A stretch of 64,000 nt of DNA from Massilia sp. CFBP 13721 (GCF_014842025.1 NZ_JACYUY010000002.1:205379-269378); one strand, 5' to 3'. Shown: positions 28,455 to 40,947, counted from the first letter of the stretch. Numbers and translations: made by a program. Notes: generated by a model from the sequence alone, not told the origin.

Positions 28455-29585
28455 TCAGCGGATCACATCCATCTTGCTGCGCTTGCCGCCCTTGAAGGTG
28501 TACAGGGTCAGGGCGCCGTTGTTGATGTCGCCCGACGCATCGAAGGCGATGGTGCCGGTCACGCCCTTGTAATTGATTTTCTTGAGTTCCGGCAGGTATT
28601 TCGCAGGCTCGACCGAATTGGCTTTTTGCATGGCCGCCGCCATCACCATCACCGCATCGTAGACATAAGGGGCGTACAACTGCACCTCGGCGCCGGTCTT
28701 CTGCTTGAAACGGGCACGGAAGTCGGTCATCGCTTTTTCCTGGTCGCCGGTCACGCCGCCCGCTTCGGCGCAAATCACTTTACCTTCGCCGACGGCGTCG
28801 CCCGCCAGGCGGCCGAGCGCCTCGGTACAGATGCCGTCGCCGCCCATGAAGCGCGCATTGATGCCGAGCGCCTTCATTTGCTTGAGCATCGGCCCGCCCA
28901 CCGAATCCATGCCGCCGAAGAAAACCAGGTCCGGCTTCTTGGCGCGGATCGAGGTCAGGATGGCGGTGTAGTCGGTAGCGGTGGCGCTGGTGAATTCCTT
29001 GCCGACGATGCGCACGCCCGGACCCTTGGCGCCCTTCACGAATTCGGTAGCAACACCCTGGCCGTAGGTGGTGCGGTCGTCGATGACGGCGATGTTTTTC
29101 ACCTTGAGCGTGTCGACCGCATACTTGCCCAGCGTGCCGCCGAGCTTGGCGTCATTGGCGACCACGCGGAAGGCGCCCGGAAAGCGTTGCTTGGTGTACT
29201 GGGTGGCGGTGGTGGCCGGCGAAATCTGCGGGATGCCGGCATCGTTGTAGATTTTGGACGCCGGCACGCTGGTGCCCGAGTTCAGGTGGCCGATGACGCC
29301 CTTGACCTTGGCGTCGACCAGCTTCTGCGCCACCGCCGTGCCTTGCTTCGGATCGGACGCGTCGTCCTCGGCCACGAGTTGCAGCGTGACCGTCTGGCCA
29401 TTGACGATAAAACCTTTTGCATTGAGCTCGTCGATCGCCATGCGAGCGGCGTTCTCGTTGTCCTTGCCGAGGTGCGAGTTGGGGCCGGAGACCGGGCCGA
29501 CGTGGCCGATCTTGACGACCTGCTGGGCGCTGGCGTTGGCAGCGAACAGCATCGCGATGGCAAGGGGAATGAGCTTCGTGGTCAT
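28455..29585 (-). CDS. Branched-chain amino acid ABC transporter substrate-binding protein (LivK type)
   Basis: Periplasmic binding protein of 376 aa with an export signal (LAIAMLFAANASAQ). The mature N-terminus VVKIGHVGPVSGPNSHLGKD and the ligand-pocket region GVIGHLNSGTSVPASKIY, then ISPATTATQYT and GATDYTAIL-like (ATATDYTAILTSIRAKKPDL) are typical of LivJ/LivK. No permease or ATPase genes (livHMGF) accompany it, so it either serves a transporter elsewhere or binds another amide ligand. Monocistronic, ended by the bidirectional terminator. Confidence 0.92.
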   Translation of the reverse strand: MTTKLIPLAIAMLFAANASAQQVVKIGHVGPVSGPNSHLGKDNENAARMAIDELNAKGFIVNGQTVTLQLVAEDDASDPKQGTAVAQKLVDAKVKGVIGHLNSGTSVPASKIYNDAGIPQISPATTATQYTKQRFPGAFRVVANDAKLGGTLGKYAVDTLKVKNIAVIDDRTTYGQGVATEFVKGAKGPGVRIVGKEFTSATATDYTAILTSIRAKKPDLVFFGGMDSVGGPMLKQMKALGINARFMGGDGICTEALGRLAGDAVGEGKVICAEAGGVTGDQEKAMTDFRARFKQKTGAEVQLYAPYVYDAVMVMAAAMQKANSVEPAKYLPELKKINYKGVTGTIAFDASGDINNGALTLYTFKGGKRSKMDVIR

Positions 29586-29785
29586 ACGTTCTCCAAAGTG
29601 GGGGATGACGAGCGCCCCGATACACCGCCGGCAGGCGCCTGTTTCGTAATGCAGAGCAAAAGGTACAACAATTCAGAGGGTGTGGAAAGTGGTATTGCGC
29701 GGGGTGGTCATGCGTGGTGCGCAGAGGAAGAAATGCGCACGGTTTGGAGGCGAAAGGGAAGGGGCATGCACCGTTTTAAGGTGTT

Positions 29786-29810
29786 GTAGGGTGGGCATGC
29801 CCACCGTCAG
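29786..29810 (+). repeat. Single REP element
   Basis: GTAGGGTGGGCATGCCCACC followed by GTCAGG. Lone copy in the 290-bp gap between the binding-protein gene start and the DUF2486-like gene stop; nothing else is seen in that gap. Confidence 0.78.
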
Positions 29811-29875
29811 GCATGTGCGCAATCGAAACGCATGCGATGTTGTGCACAATTGCGTCCTGCGCGGCCCGGCCTACT

Positions 29876-30286
29876 CTACTGGCCGAATTGAATGGATGCG
29901 ACTTGCTGCGCCACCACCTGCTCGACCGCCTGGCGCAGCCCGATGTGGATCTGGTCGCCGGCCGAGGCCAGCGCGTTGCGCACGATGGCATCGATCTGCG
30001 GCTGCAACTGTGCCAGCACGCGCTCGGCAATGCGGCGCTCGAGTTCTTCCCAATCAGGCGCGGGCAGGGGCAGCGCTTGCAGCGCAGCCTGCGTCTCGAC
30101 CGCCGCCGGCGCCGGTGCGGCGGCTTCCTCGGCCTGGGCCGGCTCCGGTACCGGCTCCGCCGCCAGCGCATCCTCCGCCTCGGCCTGCCCGGCCGGCGCC
30201 GGCGGCGCAGGCGATACAAGCGCCGGCTCCAGCACGACTTCAGTCAACACGGGAATGCTGCTATCGAAGACGGGGTTCTGGCTCAT
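29876..30286 (-). CDS. DUF2486-like protein downstream of holC
   Basis: 136 aa. It starts MSQNPVFDSSIPVLTEVVLE, the typical beginning of DUF2486 proteins encoded after holC in Burkholderiales. A long Ala/Pro/Glu-rich disordered middle follows, then a short helical C-terminus (WEELERRIAERVLAQLQPQI; AVEQVVAQQVASIQFG). No function is established. Its ATG overlaps the holC stop (ATGA), so it is translationally coupled to the polymerase subunit. Confidence 0.72.
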   Translation of the reverse strand: MSQNPVFDSSIPVLTEVVLEPALVSPAPPAPAGQAEAEDALAAEPVPEPAQAEEAAAPAPAAVETQAALQALPLPAPDWEELERRIAERVLAQLQPQIDAIVRNALASAGDQIHIGLRQAVEQVVAQQVASIQFGQ

Positions 30287-30708
30287 GATTGTCCTGCGAC
30301 GAAGTGGGTCAGCGGATAGGACTGCTTCTTGTAGGCGACATAGCGCTGGCGCCCGGCGGCGGCATCCTGCTCGTCGATGGAAATGATCTCGAACACGCGC
30401 GCGAACTGGGCGAAGGTGCTCGGGGTGCGGCGCGTGAGATTCACCAGCATCTCGTGGTGCGGCAACTCCGCTTCTTCGCTGTCGGTGATGATGATCGGGG
30501 TTTCGGGCGCGAGCGGGTCGTCGGCCATCACGTGCGGCAGGAAATCGGTGTTCGAGAGCGTCCACAGCGCTTCGTTCAGCGCCGCGGCCTGGGCGGCGTC
30601 TTCGGCCAGCAGGACGATTTTTGCCTTCGCCGAATAGGCCTTGCGCGCCAGGCGGCAGGCGTAGGCGAGCTTGTCGGGGATGTTGGTGTGAAAGTCGATC
30701 CGTGTCAT
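30283..30708 (-). CDS. holC: DNA polymerase III chi subunit
   Basis: Clamp-loader accessory subunit, 141 aa, that links the replicase to single-strand-binding protein. Family features are RIDFHTNIPDKLAYACRLAR, LLAEDAAQAAALNEALWTL, FLPHVMADDPLAPETPI and RTPSTFAQFARVFEII near the C-terminus. In many bacteria holC follows pepA, but here it follows prlC, 92 nt away. Coupled to the next gene by overlap. Confidence 0.95.
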   Translation of the reverse strand: MTRIDFHTNIPDKLAYACRLARKAYSAKAKIVLLAEDAAQAAALNEALWTLSNTDFLPHVMADDPLAPETPIIITDSEEAELPHHEMLVNLTRRTPSTFAQFARVFEIISIDEQDAAAGRQRYVAYKKQSYPLTHFVAGQS

Positions 30709-30800
30709 GGATCAGATTGTAATCCGGCGCGTCGAACGGCGGTTGGTTTGCATCGCTGCGCGCCGGCGAACTTTCCGCCGGCGCGCAGGTCATTCAACAA

Positions 30801-32885
30801 TCAGGCGCTCATGCCGCTATGACGGAGAAGGGCGTCAATCGACGGCTCCCGTCCACGGAAGGCCGTAAACGATTCCAGCGCCGGACGCGAACCGCCCACC
30901 GCCAGCACCTCGCGCTGGAAGCGGCGTCCGGTTTCGGCCAGCAACTCGCCGCCGCCGGCCTCCAGGGCTTCCTCGAAGGCGGCATAGGCGTCCGCCGACA
31001 GCACTTCGGCCCACTTGTAGCTGTAGTAGCCGGCCGCGTAACCGCCGGCAAAGATGTGGCCGAACGAATGCTGGAAGCGGTTGAACGCGGGCGGGATCAT
31101 GATCGAGAACTTGCGGCGCACGCTGTCGATCAATTCCTGCACGATCTGCTGGCTGCTTGGATCGAAATCGTAGTGCAGGTGCATGTCGATCAGCGAGAAC
31201 TCGACCTGGCGCAGGGTCTGCATGCCCGACTGGAAGTTTTTCGCTGCCAGCATCTTGTCGTACAGCGCGCGCGGCAACGGTTCGCCCGTTTTCACGTGGG
31301 CGGTCATGCCTTGCAACACGTCCCACTCCCAGCAGAAGTTTTCCATGAACTGAGACGGCAGCTCGACCGCATCCCACTCGACACCCGAGATGCCCGACAC
31401 CGACAGTTCCTCGACTTCGGTCAGCATGTGGTGCAGGCCGTGGCCGAATTCGTGGAACAGGGTCGTCACTTCATCGTGCGTGAGCAGCGATGGCTGCAGC
31501 TTGCCGTCCCTGGTGGCCGGCGGCGTGAAGTTGCAGGTGAGGTAGGCGACCGGCGTCTGCACGATGCCGCCGGTGGCCAGGCGGCGTCCGCGCGCGTCGT
31601 CCATCCACGCACCCTGGCCCTTGCCGGCGCGCGCGTACAGGTCGAAGTAGAACTGGCCGACCAGCTGGCCGTCGCGTTCGATGCGGTAGAAGCGCACGTC
31701 CGGATGCCAGACCGGGGCGGTGTCCGGCGTGATCTGCACCGAGAACAGTGTTTGCACGACCTTGAACAGGCCTTCGATGACCTTCGGTTCAGGGAAGTAA
31801 TTTTTCACTTCCTGCGCCGAGAAGGCATAGCGCTGCTCGCGCAGTTTTTCCGAGGCGTAGGCCACGTCCCAGGCCTGCAAGTCTTCGATGCCGAGCTCGT
31901 CCTTGGCGAAAGCGCGCAGTTCGGTCAGGTCTTTCTCGGCGAACGGACGCGCGCGGACCGCCAGGTCTTCCAGGAAGCTGATCACGTGTTCCGGGCTCTC
32001 GGCCATCTTCGGCACCAGCGACACCTCCGCGAAGTTGCGGTAGCCGAGCAGCTGCGCTTCTTCGTGGCGCAGCTTCAGGAGCTGGGCGATGTTCTGCGTG
32101 TTGTCCCATTTTTCCGCTTCGCTGAAGACGGTGCCCATGTCCGACGCTTTCGTGGCGCTGGCGCGATAAATCGTCTCGCGCAGCTGGCGGTTGTCAGCGA
32201 ACTGCAGGATCGGGAAGTAGGACGGGAAGTGCAGCGAGAACTGGTAGCCGGTCTTGCCGGCCGCTTCGGCGGCGGCGCGGGCCGCGTCCCTGGCGTCGTC
32301 GGGGATGCCCGCCAGTTCCGCTTCGTCTTCGATGAGGAGCTTGTAATCGTTGGTCGCGTCGAGCACGTTTTCGGAAAAGCGCGTCGAGATCGCCGCGTGC
32401 TGTTCCTGGATGGCGCCGAAGCGTTCCTTCTTGTCGGCCGGCAGTTCGGCGCCGCCCAGGCGGAAATCGCGCAAGGCGTTCTCGACGATGCGCTTGCGGG
32501 CCGGGCTCAGGCTGTCGTAGTCGGCGCCGGCGCGGATCGCCTTGTATTTGTCGAACAGCGCTTCGTTCTGGCCCAGCGAGGTCCAGAACTCGGTCACTTT
32601 CGGCTGGTTTTCGTTGTAGACGGCGCGCAGTTCGGGGGTGTCGGCCACGTGGTTGATGTGGTTGACGATGCCCCAGGCGCGGCCGAGGCGCTCGGTGGCT
32701 TCCTCGAGCGGCACGACGAAGTTGTCCCAGGTGACGTTGTCGGATGGCGCCTCGAGCTGCGCTACCACGGCGGCGGCTTCCTCGATCAGCTGCTCGATGG
32801 CCGGCGTGACGTGTTCCGGACGGAACGCATCGAAACGCGGCAGGCCCGAGAAATCGAGGAGGGGATTGCTGGCGTTTGTTTCCAT
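30801..32885 (-). CDS. prlC: Oligopeptidase A (M3 family)
   Basis: Cytosolic zinc metallopeptidase of 694 aa that degrades short peptides, including signal-peptide fragments. The active site is FHEFGHGLHHML (HExxH) with the downstream Glu in SGVEWDAVELPSQF. The N-terminal half has the usual helical M3 domain (DFSGLPRFDAFRPEHVTPAI), and FGHIFAGGYAAGYYSYKWAE is the conserved C-terminal block. Start is the ATG after GGAAGGAAA; a TTG 18 nt upstream would overlap that ribosome site. It lies 21 nt after folD, so the two are one operon. Confidence 0.95.
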   Translation of the reverse strand: METNASNPLLDFSGLPRFDAFRPEHVTPAIEQLIEEAAAVVAQLEAPSDNVTWDNFVVPLEEATERLGRAWGIVNHINHVADTPELRAVYNENQPKVTEFWTSLGQNEALFDKYKAIRAGADYDSLSPARKRIVENALRDFRLGGAELPADKKERFGAIQEQHAAISTRFSENVLDATNDYKLLIEDEAELAGIPDDARDAARAAAEAAGKTGYQFSLHFPSYFPILQFADNRQLRETIYRASATKASDMGTVFSEAEKWDNTQNIAQLLKLRHEEAQLLGYRNFAEVSLVPKMAESPEHVISFLEDLAVRARPFAEKDLTELRAFAKDELGIEDLQAWDVAYASEKLREQRYAFSAQEVKNYFPEPKVIEGLFKVVQTLFSVQITPDTAPVWHPDVRFYRIERDGQLVGQFYFDLYARAGKGQGAWMDDARGRRLATGGIVQTPVAYLTCNFTPPATRDGKLQPSLLTHDEVTTLFHEFGHGLHHMLTEVEELSVSGISGVEWDAVELPSQFMENFCWEWDVLQGMTAHVKTGEPLPRALYDKMLAAKNFQSGMQTLRQVEFSLIDMHLHYDFDPSSQQIVQELIDSVRRKFSIMIPPAFNRFQHSFGHIFAGGYAAGYYSYKWAEVLSADAYAAFEEALEAGGGELLAETGRRFQREVLAVGGSRPALESFTAFRGREPSIDALLRHSGMSA

Positions 32886-32906
32886 TCTATGATTTCCTTC
32901 CAAAGT

Positions 32907-33827
32907 TCATGCGGTGCCAGGACGCGGGTCCATGCCCGCAGGCTGACCCAGCTGTTCCTGGCGCTTGCCGAGCACGCGTTCCGCGGACTCGACCGTATTC
33001 ATCAACAGCATCGTGATCGTCATCGGCCCCACGCCACCCGGCACCGGGGTGATGTGCGAAGCGACTTCCTTGACGCCGGCGAAATCGACGTCGCCGCACA
33101 GTTTGCCGGCATCGTCGCGGTTCATGCCGACGTCGATCACGATCGCGCCCGGTTTCACCATGTCGGCGGTGAGCGTGTTGCGGCGGCCGACGGCGGCCAC
33201 GACCACGTCGGCCTGGCGCGTGTACACACCCAGGTTCGGCGTGGCGCTATGGCATATGGTCACGGTAGCGTTGGCTTGCAAGAGGAGCAGCGCCATCGGT
33301 TTGCCGACCGTGTTCGAGCGGCCGATGACCACCGCATGCTTGCCGCGCAGGTCATAGCCGGTGGACTCGATCAGCTTCATGCAGCCGTAGGGCGTGCAGG
33401 GGCGGAAGCCCGGCAGGTTGGCAACCAGTTCGCCGGCCGACAGCACCGAATAGCCGTCGACGTCCTTGGCGGTGGCGATCGCCTCGATCACACGGCTTGG
33501 ATTGATGTGGCGCGGCAGCGGCATCTGCACCAGGATGCCGTGGATGGCCGAGTCGTTGTTGAGGGCGTCGATGCGGGCGAGCAGGGCAGCTTCGCTCAGG
33601 TCGGCATCGTATTTTTCCAGCACCGAATGAAAGCCGACGTCGCCGCAGGCCTTGACCTTGTTGCGCACGTAGACCTGGCTGGCCGGGTCTTCGCCGACCA
33701 GGATCACGGCCAGGCCCGGCTGCTGGCCGGCGGCGGCCAGTTTCGCGGCACGCCCGGCGATCTCGGCACGCAGTTGTTGGGAAAGTTGGACTCCGTCGAT
33801 CAGTTGCGCTGGCATGTTGGGGCTCAT
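32907..33827 (-). CDS. folD: Bifunctional methylenetetrahydrofolate dehydrogenase/cyclohydrolase
   Basis: One-carbon enzyme of 306 aa that interconverts methylene- and formyl-tetrahydrofolate. Signatures are [20 protein letters not shown] with the catalytic Lys, [24 protein letters not shown], and the NADP-site [15 protein letters not shown] and [16 protein letters not shown]. Two start options exist (MSPNMPAQ or the internal MPAQ four codons later); neither has a strong ribosome site. First gene of a probable folD-prlC(-holC) unit. Confidence 0.96.
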   Translation of the reverse strand: MSPNMPAQLIDGVQLSQQLRAEIAGRAAKLAAAGQQPGLAVILVGEDPASQVYVRNKVKACGDVGFHSVLEKYDADLSEAALLARIDALNNDSAIHGILVQMPLPRHINPSRVIEAIATAKDVDGYSVLSAGELVANLPGFRPCTPYGCMKLIESTGYDLRGKHAVVIGRSNTVGKPMALLLLQANATVTICHSATPNLGVYTRQADVVVAAVGRRNTLTADMVKPGAIVIDVGMNRDDAGKLCGDVDFAGVKEVASHITPVPGGVGPMTITMLLMNTVESAERVLGKRQEQLGQPAGMDPRPGTA

Positions 33828-33975
33828 CACTGGACAAAAATGAAATTATACGGCGCTTGCGCGCGAAGGCGCGGTATCGCGCGCCGCGCGGCGTGGTTCG
33901 TTGTCATATTTATAGGGGTACTATGGATGGGGTGATGCATGTGGCCGATCTATTCGTAAGGCATACCGAAGGGAC

Positions 33976-34006
33976 GTAGGGTGGGCGGGTTTCCCGCCCA
34001 CCCTAC
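33976..34006. repeat. Compact REP palindrome upstream of aceE
   Basis: GTAGGGTGGGCGGG-TTT-CCCGCCCACCCTAC is a perfect 14-bp stem with a 3-nt loop. It is nested inside a second stem, GGCATACCG (33960-33968) with CGGTATGCC (34007-34015). Lies in the 364-bp folD-aceE intergenic region. Confidence 0.88.
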
Positions 34007-34055
34007 CGGTATGCCAGACACATCCCGTCCGCATGGGGTAATTCCATATTATGAA

Positions 34056-34067
34056 ACGATATATCGT
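34056..34067. promoter_or_regulatory. Palindrome before the aceE promoter
   Basis: ACGATATATCGT, a perfect 12-bp palindrome ending 3 bp before the -35 box. Candidate operator; regulator unknown. Confidence 0.4.
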
Positions 34068-34070
34068 AAT

Positions 34071-34099
34071 TTGAAAAAGAGATGGGGCACTGGTAGAAT
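34071..34099 (+). promoter_or_regulatory. aceEF-lpdA promoter
   Basis: TTGAAA-N17-TAGAAT, about 93 bp before the aceE ATG, giving a leader of roughly 85 nt. Confidence 0.6.
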
Positions 34100-34191
34100 C
34101 TGGTCGATTAATTCAGGTTAGATGTTCATCAATCCGCCGGCGGGCGATCAGGGAGATCGACGTGGGCCACCAAAACCAAGGAGACGCACCA

Positions 34192-36885
<2,694 letters not shown>

Positions 36886-36961
36886 TTGCTCGTGATCCGC
36901 GCCTGCCTTCGTGGTGGGCGCGCTTCTGTGCACGCATACAAATAAAAACGGAGCTAATACG

Positions 36962-38290
36962 ATGAGCATTGTGGAAGTCAAAGTCCCGGACATCGGCGAC
37001 TTCAAGGAAGTCGAAGTCATCGAACTGATGGTCAAGCCAGGCGACACGATCAAGGTCGACCAGTCGCTTGTCACCGTCGAATCGGACAAGGCGAGCATGG
37101 AGATCCCATCCAGCCACGCCGGCGTCGTCAAGGAAATCAAGGTCAAGGTCGGCGACAAGGTCGCCGAAGGGTCGCTCGTGCTGATGCTCGAGGAAGCCGA
37201 GGGTGGCGCTGCCGCGCCGGCGCCGGCTGCCGAAGCTGCACCGGCCGCTGCGCCTGCTGCCGCGCCGGCGCCTGCTGCCGCACCGGCTCCAGCGCCAGCT
37301 GCCGCCCCTGCGCCGGCACCGGCTGCTGCACCGGCACCTGCCGCTGCCCCAGCCGGCGACGCATCCAAAGCCCACGCCTCACCATCGATCCGCAAGTTCG
37401 CGCGCGAACTCGGCGTCGACCTGTCGCGCGTGCCGGGCACCGGTCCGAAGAACCGCATCACGCAAATCGACGTGCAGAACTTCGTCAAGGGCGTGATGGC
37501 TGCTCCAGCCGCTGCTGCCCCGGCCAAGGGCGGCTCCGGCGTCGGCCTCGACCTGCTGCCATGGCCATCGCTCGACTTCTCGAAGTTCGGCCCGACCGAA
37601 CTGCTGCCGCTGTCGCGCATCAAGAAGATCAGCGGTCCGAACCTGCACCGCAACTGGGTCATGATCCCGCACGTCACGACCTTCGACGAAGCCGACGTCA
37701 CCGACCTGGAACAGTTCCGCGTCGATTCGAACGCGGCATTGGCCAAGCAGAAGTCGGCTGTGAAACTAACCATGCTGGCATTCGTGATCAAGGCATCGGT
37801 CGCCGCACTGAAGAAATTCCCGCAATTTAATGCCTCGCTCAGCGAAGACGGCGCCAACCTGATCCTCAAGCAGTACTACAACATCGGCTTCGCGGCCGAC
37901 ACCCCGAACGGCCTGGTGGTCCCGGTCGTGAAGGATGCGGACAAGAAGACCGTGTCGCAGATCGCCACCGAGATGGGCGAACTGTCGGCGCAGGCGCGCG
38001 AAGGCAAATTGAGCCCGGCGAACATGCAGGGCGCGACCTTCACCATTTCGTCGCTGGGCGGCATTGGCGGTACGGCCTTCACGCCGATCATCAATGCGCC
38101 GGAATTGGCGATCCTCGGCCTGTCGAAATCGGCCATGAAGCCGGTGTGGGACGGTTCGACCTTCCAGCCGCGCCTGATGCTGCCGCTGTCGCTGTCCTAC
38201 GACCACCGCGTGATCGATGGCGCCGGTGCCGCCCGCTTCGCCGCCTACCTGGCCGAAGTGCTGGCCGACCTGCGCAAGACCCTTCTGTAA
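36962..38290 (+). CDS. aceF: Dihydrolipoamide acetyltransferase E2
   Basis: Core of the pyruvate dehydrogenase complex, 442 aa. It has one lipoyl domain (residues 1-80) with the lipoylated Lys in [11 protein letters not shown], then an extended Ala/Pro linker of about 50 residues, an E1/E3-binding domain (SPSIRKFARELGVDLSRVPG; KNRITQIDVQNF) and the acetyltransferase domain with the catalytic DHRVIDGAGAARF. E. coli E2 has three lipoyl domains; here there is one, and the next gene carries another. CGGAG precedes the ATG. Confidence 0.98.
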   Translation: MSIVEVKVPDIGDFKEVEVIELMVKPGDTIKVDQSLVTVESDKASMEIPSSHAGVVKEIKVKVGDKVAEGSLVLMLEEAEGGAAAPAPAAEAAPAAAPAAAPAPAAAPAPAPAAAPAPAPAAAPAPAAAPAGDASKAHASPSIRKFARELGVDLSRVPGTGPKNRITQIDVQNFVKGVMAAPAAAAPAKGGSGVGLDLLPWPSLDFSKFGPTELLPLSRIKKISGPNLHRNWVMIPHVTTFDEADVTDLEQFRVDSNAALAKQKSAVKLTMLAFVIKASVAALKKFPQFNASLSEDGANLILKQYYNIGFAADTPNGLVVPVVKDADKKTVSQIATEMGELSAQAREGKLSPANMQGATFTISSLGGIGGTAFTPIINAPELAILGLSKSAMKPVWDGSTFQPRLMLPLSLSYDHRVIDGAGAARFAAYLAEVLADLRKTLL

Positions 38291-38302
38291 GGAGCGCCGA
38301 GA

Positions 38303-40168
38303 ATGAGCACTGTTGAAGTAAAAGTCCCGAACATCGGCGATTTCAAGGACGTCGAAATCATCGAACTGATGGTCAAGCCCGGCGACACGATCAAGGTCGA
38401 CCAGTCGCTGGTCACCGTGGAATCGGACAAGGCGTCGATGGAGATTCCATCGACCCACGCCGGCGTGGTGCAGGAATTGAAAGTGAAGGTCGGCGACAAG
38501 GTGAACGAAGGTTCGCTGCTGCTGATGATCGAGGAAAGCGGCGCGGGTGCTCCTGCGTCTGCTCCGGCCGCTGCTGCCCCGGCGGCTGTCGAGTCGTCGA
38601 AGCCTGCTGCCCAGATCGGCGCGCAAGCCGTGGCGCCGACGGCTGCCGCCGGCCCGACCGATTCCTACGCACCGGCCCATAAAGCCGATGCGGCCACGCC
38701 TGGCGCCGTGCCTGCGCCTGCTGCCTCGAGCTACAGCGGCCAGGTCGACGTCGAATGCGAGATGATGGTGCTGGGCGCCGGTCCCGGCGGCTATTCGGCC
38801 GCCTTCCGTTCAGCCGACCTCGGCATGAACACGGTGCTGGTCGAAAAGTACGCCACCCTGGGCGGCGTCTGCCTGAACGTGGGCTGCATTCCGTCCAAAG
38901 CCTTGCTGCACGTGGCGCACATCATCGACGAGACCGCGCACATGGCCGACCTCGGCGTGAGCTTCGCGAAACCGGACGTCGACATCGACAAGCTGCGTGC
39001 CTACAAGGATGGCGTCATCAAGAAGATGACGGGCGGCCTGGCCGGCATGTCCAAGGCGCGCAAGGTGACGGTGGTCCAGGGCGTGGGCCAGTTCCTCAGC
39101 TCGAACCACATCGAAGTCACCGGTCCGGACGGCGCGAAAAAAGTGGTGAAGTTCGCGAAAGCGATCATCGCCGCTGGCTCCTCGGTCGTGAAGCTCCCAT
39201 TCGTGCCGGAAGACCCGCGCATCGTCGATTCGACCGGCGCGCTGGAGCTGCGCCAGGTGCCGAAGAAGATGCTGGTCATCGGCGGCGGCATCATCGGCCT
39301 GGAGATGGCGACCGTGTACAGCACGCTGGGCGCACGCATCGACGTCGTCGAAATGATGGATGGCCTGATGCAGGGCGCGGACCGCGATGCGGTCAAGGTC
39401 TGGCAGAAGTACAACGAAGCGCGCTTCGACAAGATCATGTTGAAGACCAAGACCGTCGGCGTGGAAGCGCTGCCGGAAGGGATCAAGGTCACGTTCGAGT
39501 CGGCCGAAGCCGGCGTCGCCGCGCCTGAACCGCAGCTGTACGACATGGTGCTGGTGGCCGTCGGCCGCAGCCCGAACGGCAAGAAGATCGCGGCCGACAA
39601 GGCCGGCGTGGCAGTGACCGACCGCGGCTTCATCGGCGTGGACGGCCAGATGCGCACCAACGTGCCGCACATCTTCGCCATCGGCGACCTGGTCGGCCAG
39701 CCGATGCTGGCGCACAAGGCGGTGCACGAAGCGCACGTCGCGGCGGAAGCGGCGCACGGCGAAAAGGCCTACTTCGATGCGAAAGTCATTCCATCGGTGG
39801 CCTACACCGATCCGGAAGTGGCATGGGCCGGCATCACCGAAGACGAAGCCAAGCAGAAGGGCGTCAAGGTCGAGAAGGGCCACTTCCCGTGGGCTGCCTC
39901 GGGCCGCGCCGTCGCCAACGGCCGCGACGAAGGCTTCACCAAGCTGCTGTTCGACGCCGAGACCGGCCGCATCATCGGCGGCGCCATCGTCGGCACGAAT
40001 GCCGGCGACATGATCGGCGAGATCGCGCTCGCCATCGAGATGGGCGCCGACGGCGTCGACATCGGCAAGACGATCCACCCGCACCCGACGCTGGGTGAGT
40101 CGATCGGCATGGCCGCCGAAGTCTACAAGGGCGTCTGCACCGATTTGCCGCCGCCGCGCAAGCGCTGA
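38303..40168 (+). CDS. lpdA: Dihydrolipoamide dehydrogenase E3 with N-terminal lipoyl domain
   Basis: FAD-dependent dehydrogenase that reoxidises dihydrolipoyl groups, 621 aa, about 145 longer than a plain E3. Residues 1-80 are a lipoyl domain ([20 protein letters not shown]) nearly identical to that of the upstream E2. An Ala/Pro-rich linker follows, then the E3 fold: [19 protein letters not shown], redox disulfide [20 protein letters not shown] motif [38 protein letters not shown], and the C-terminal His-Glu in [11 protein letters not shown]. Lipoyl-E3 fusions are known in Neisseria and Ralstonia/Cupriavidus. It follows aceF after 12 nt. Confidence 0.97.
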   Translation: MSTVEVKVPNIGDFKDVEIIELMVKPGDTIKVDQSLVTVESDKASMEIPSTHAGVVQELKVKVGDKVNEGSLLLMIEESGAGAPASAPAAAAPAAVESSKPAAQIGAQAVAPTAAAGPTDSYAPAHKADAATPGAVPAPAASSYSGQVDVECEMMVLGAGPGGYSAAFRSADLGMNTVLVEKYATLGGVCLNVGCIPSKALLHVAHIIDETAHMADLGVSFAKPDVDIDKLRAYKDGVIKKMTGGLAGMSKARKVTVVQGVGQFLSSNHIEVTGPDGAKKVVKFAKAIIAAGSSVVKLPFVPEDPRIVDSTGALELRQVPKKMLVIGGGIIGLEMATVYSTLGARIDVVEMMDGLMQGADRDAVKVWQKYNEARFDKIMLKTKTVGVEALPEGIKVTFESAEAGVAAPEPQLYDMVLVAVGRSPNGKKIAADKAGVAVTDRGFIGVDGQMRTNVPHIFAIGDLVGQPMLAHKAVHEAHVAAEAAHGEKAYFDAKVIPSVAYTDPEVAWAGITEDEAKQKGVKVEKGHFPWAASGRAVANGRDEGFTKLLFDAETGRIIGGAIVGTNAGDMIGEIALAIEMGADGVDIGKTIHPHPTLGESIGMAAEVYKGVCTDLPPPRKR

Positions 40169-40193
40169 TCGTCAGCTAGTTGCAGCAACACCG

Positions 40194-40220
40194 AAACGGG
40201 ACCGAAAGGTCCCGTTTTTT
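40194..40220 (+). terminator. Terminator of the pyruvate dehydrogenase operon
   Basis: AAACGGGACC-GAAA-GGTCCCGTTTTTT: perfect 10-bp stem, GNRA tetraloop and T run, 26 nt after the lpdA stop. Confidence 0.93.
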
Positions 40221-40238
40221 ATGCCGTTGTGTCCGCTT

Positions 40239-40343
40239 GTAGGGTGGGCGCCCTGTGCCCACGCGAAAGCATGCACCTTGTTGGCCCCTTTTTGATGGCG
40301 TGTCCGCGCATCGTTCCGCGTGGGCACGGGGCGCCCACCCTAC
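40239..40343. repeat. REP pair in inverted orientation
   Basis: Copies 40239-40265 (plus) and 40317-40343 (minus) begin GTAGGGTGGGCGCCC on their own strands and are complementary over nearly their whole length; closely related to the pair at 7510-7613. Located between the lpdA terminator and a hypothetical gene. Confidence 0.86.
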
Positions 40344-40480
40344 TGGTCCGCACATCTGTTCAACCTGTCGGCGCACAAGCAATTTTCCAGTTGCGCCATG
40401 CTCCAGCCGCGCTATGATGAACGTGCGCAGCGGCGAGCCGAAGCGACGCCGAACGCAGATGCGTGTCACAGGAGACTGAC

Positions 40481-40804
40481 ATGGAAGAGCACGGTACTGA
40501 ATACGTCGGGACGCTGTTCGTCCTGCCCGCCTCGCGAGCTTTCGAGCTGCATACGACGCTGCACGGCTTGCCTGTCACGCTGACCGGGACGATCGCGCAG
40601 CACCTGGCGGCGCAATTCGCGGGGACCGATGCGGTCGGCGGGCACATCGATGCGCGCCAGCTGAGCGCGCAGCCGCGGCGCGTCGAGATCCTCACCCGCG
40701 ATCACCACGAGCGCCACCATGCCTCGCGCAAGGTGCATTTCTTGATGCGGGTGTTCGATGCGGGTGTGCAGGCGGCGGCGCAGGAAACGACCACCAGCGT
40801 TTGA
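40481..40804 (+). CDS. Hypothetical protein (107 aa)
   Basis: Starts at an ATG with a good ribosome site (CAGGAGAC). A soluble, His-rich protein with a beta-strand-like N-terminus (EYVGTLFVLPASRAFELHTT), a middle block LTGTIAQHLAAQFAGTDAVG and a basic His cluster (RDHHERHHASRKVHF). No recognised family or motif. Its codon use resembles that of its neighbours. It is isolated between two REP loci, which makes a real but lineage-restricted gene plausible. Confidence 0.5.
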   Translation: MEEHGTEYVGTLFVLPASRAFELHTTLHGLPVTLTGTIAQHLAAQFAGTDAVGGHIDARQLSAQPRRVEILTRDHHERHHASRKVHFLMRVFDAGVQAAAQETTTSV

Positions 40805-40809
40805 ATACC

Positions 40810-40947
40810 GTAGGGTGAGCACTTGTGCTCACGCGGTCGTACGGTCGCAATGCCTGAACACTTGTAAGGCCCGTACGTTTTGTGCACTACGGCCGGGTTT
40901 CGGGTTTCGAACCGCATACGCCGCACCGCATGGGCACGGAGTGCCCG
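40810..40947. repeat. REP element with a degenerate partner
   Basis: A clear copy at 40810-40836 (GTAGGGTGAGCACTTGTGCT, then CACGCGG). At about 40925-40947 the minus strand reads CACCGGGCACTCCGTGCCCA, a decayed copy that has lost its GTAGGG head. The pair occupies the 216-bp gap between the hypothetical gene and the DUF2141 gene. Confidence 0.68.

Noticed and set aside
30819..33935. Very long plus-strand open frame (over 1000 codons) across prlC and folD
   Set aside because: Antisense shadow caused by high GC; composition is His/Arg/Gly/Asp-rich without domains, and it spans two well-defined genes on the other strand.
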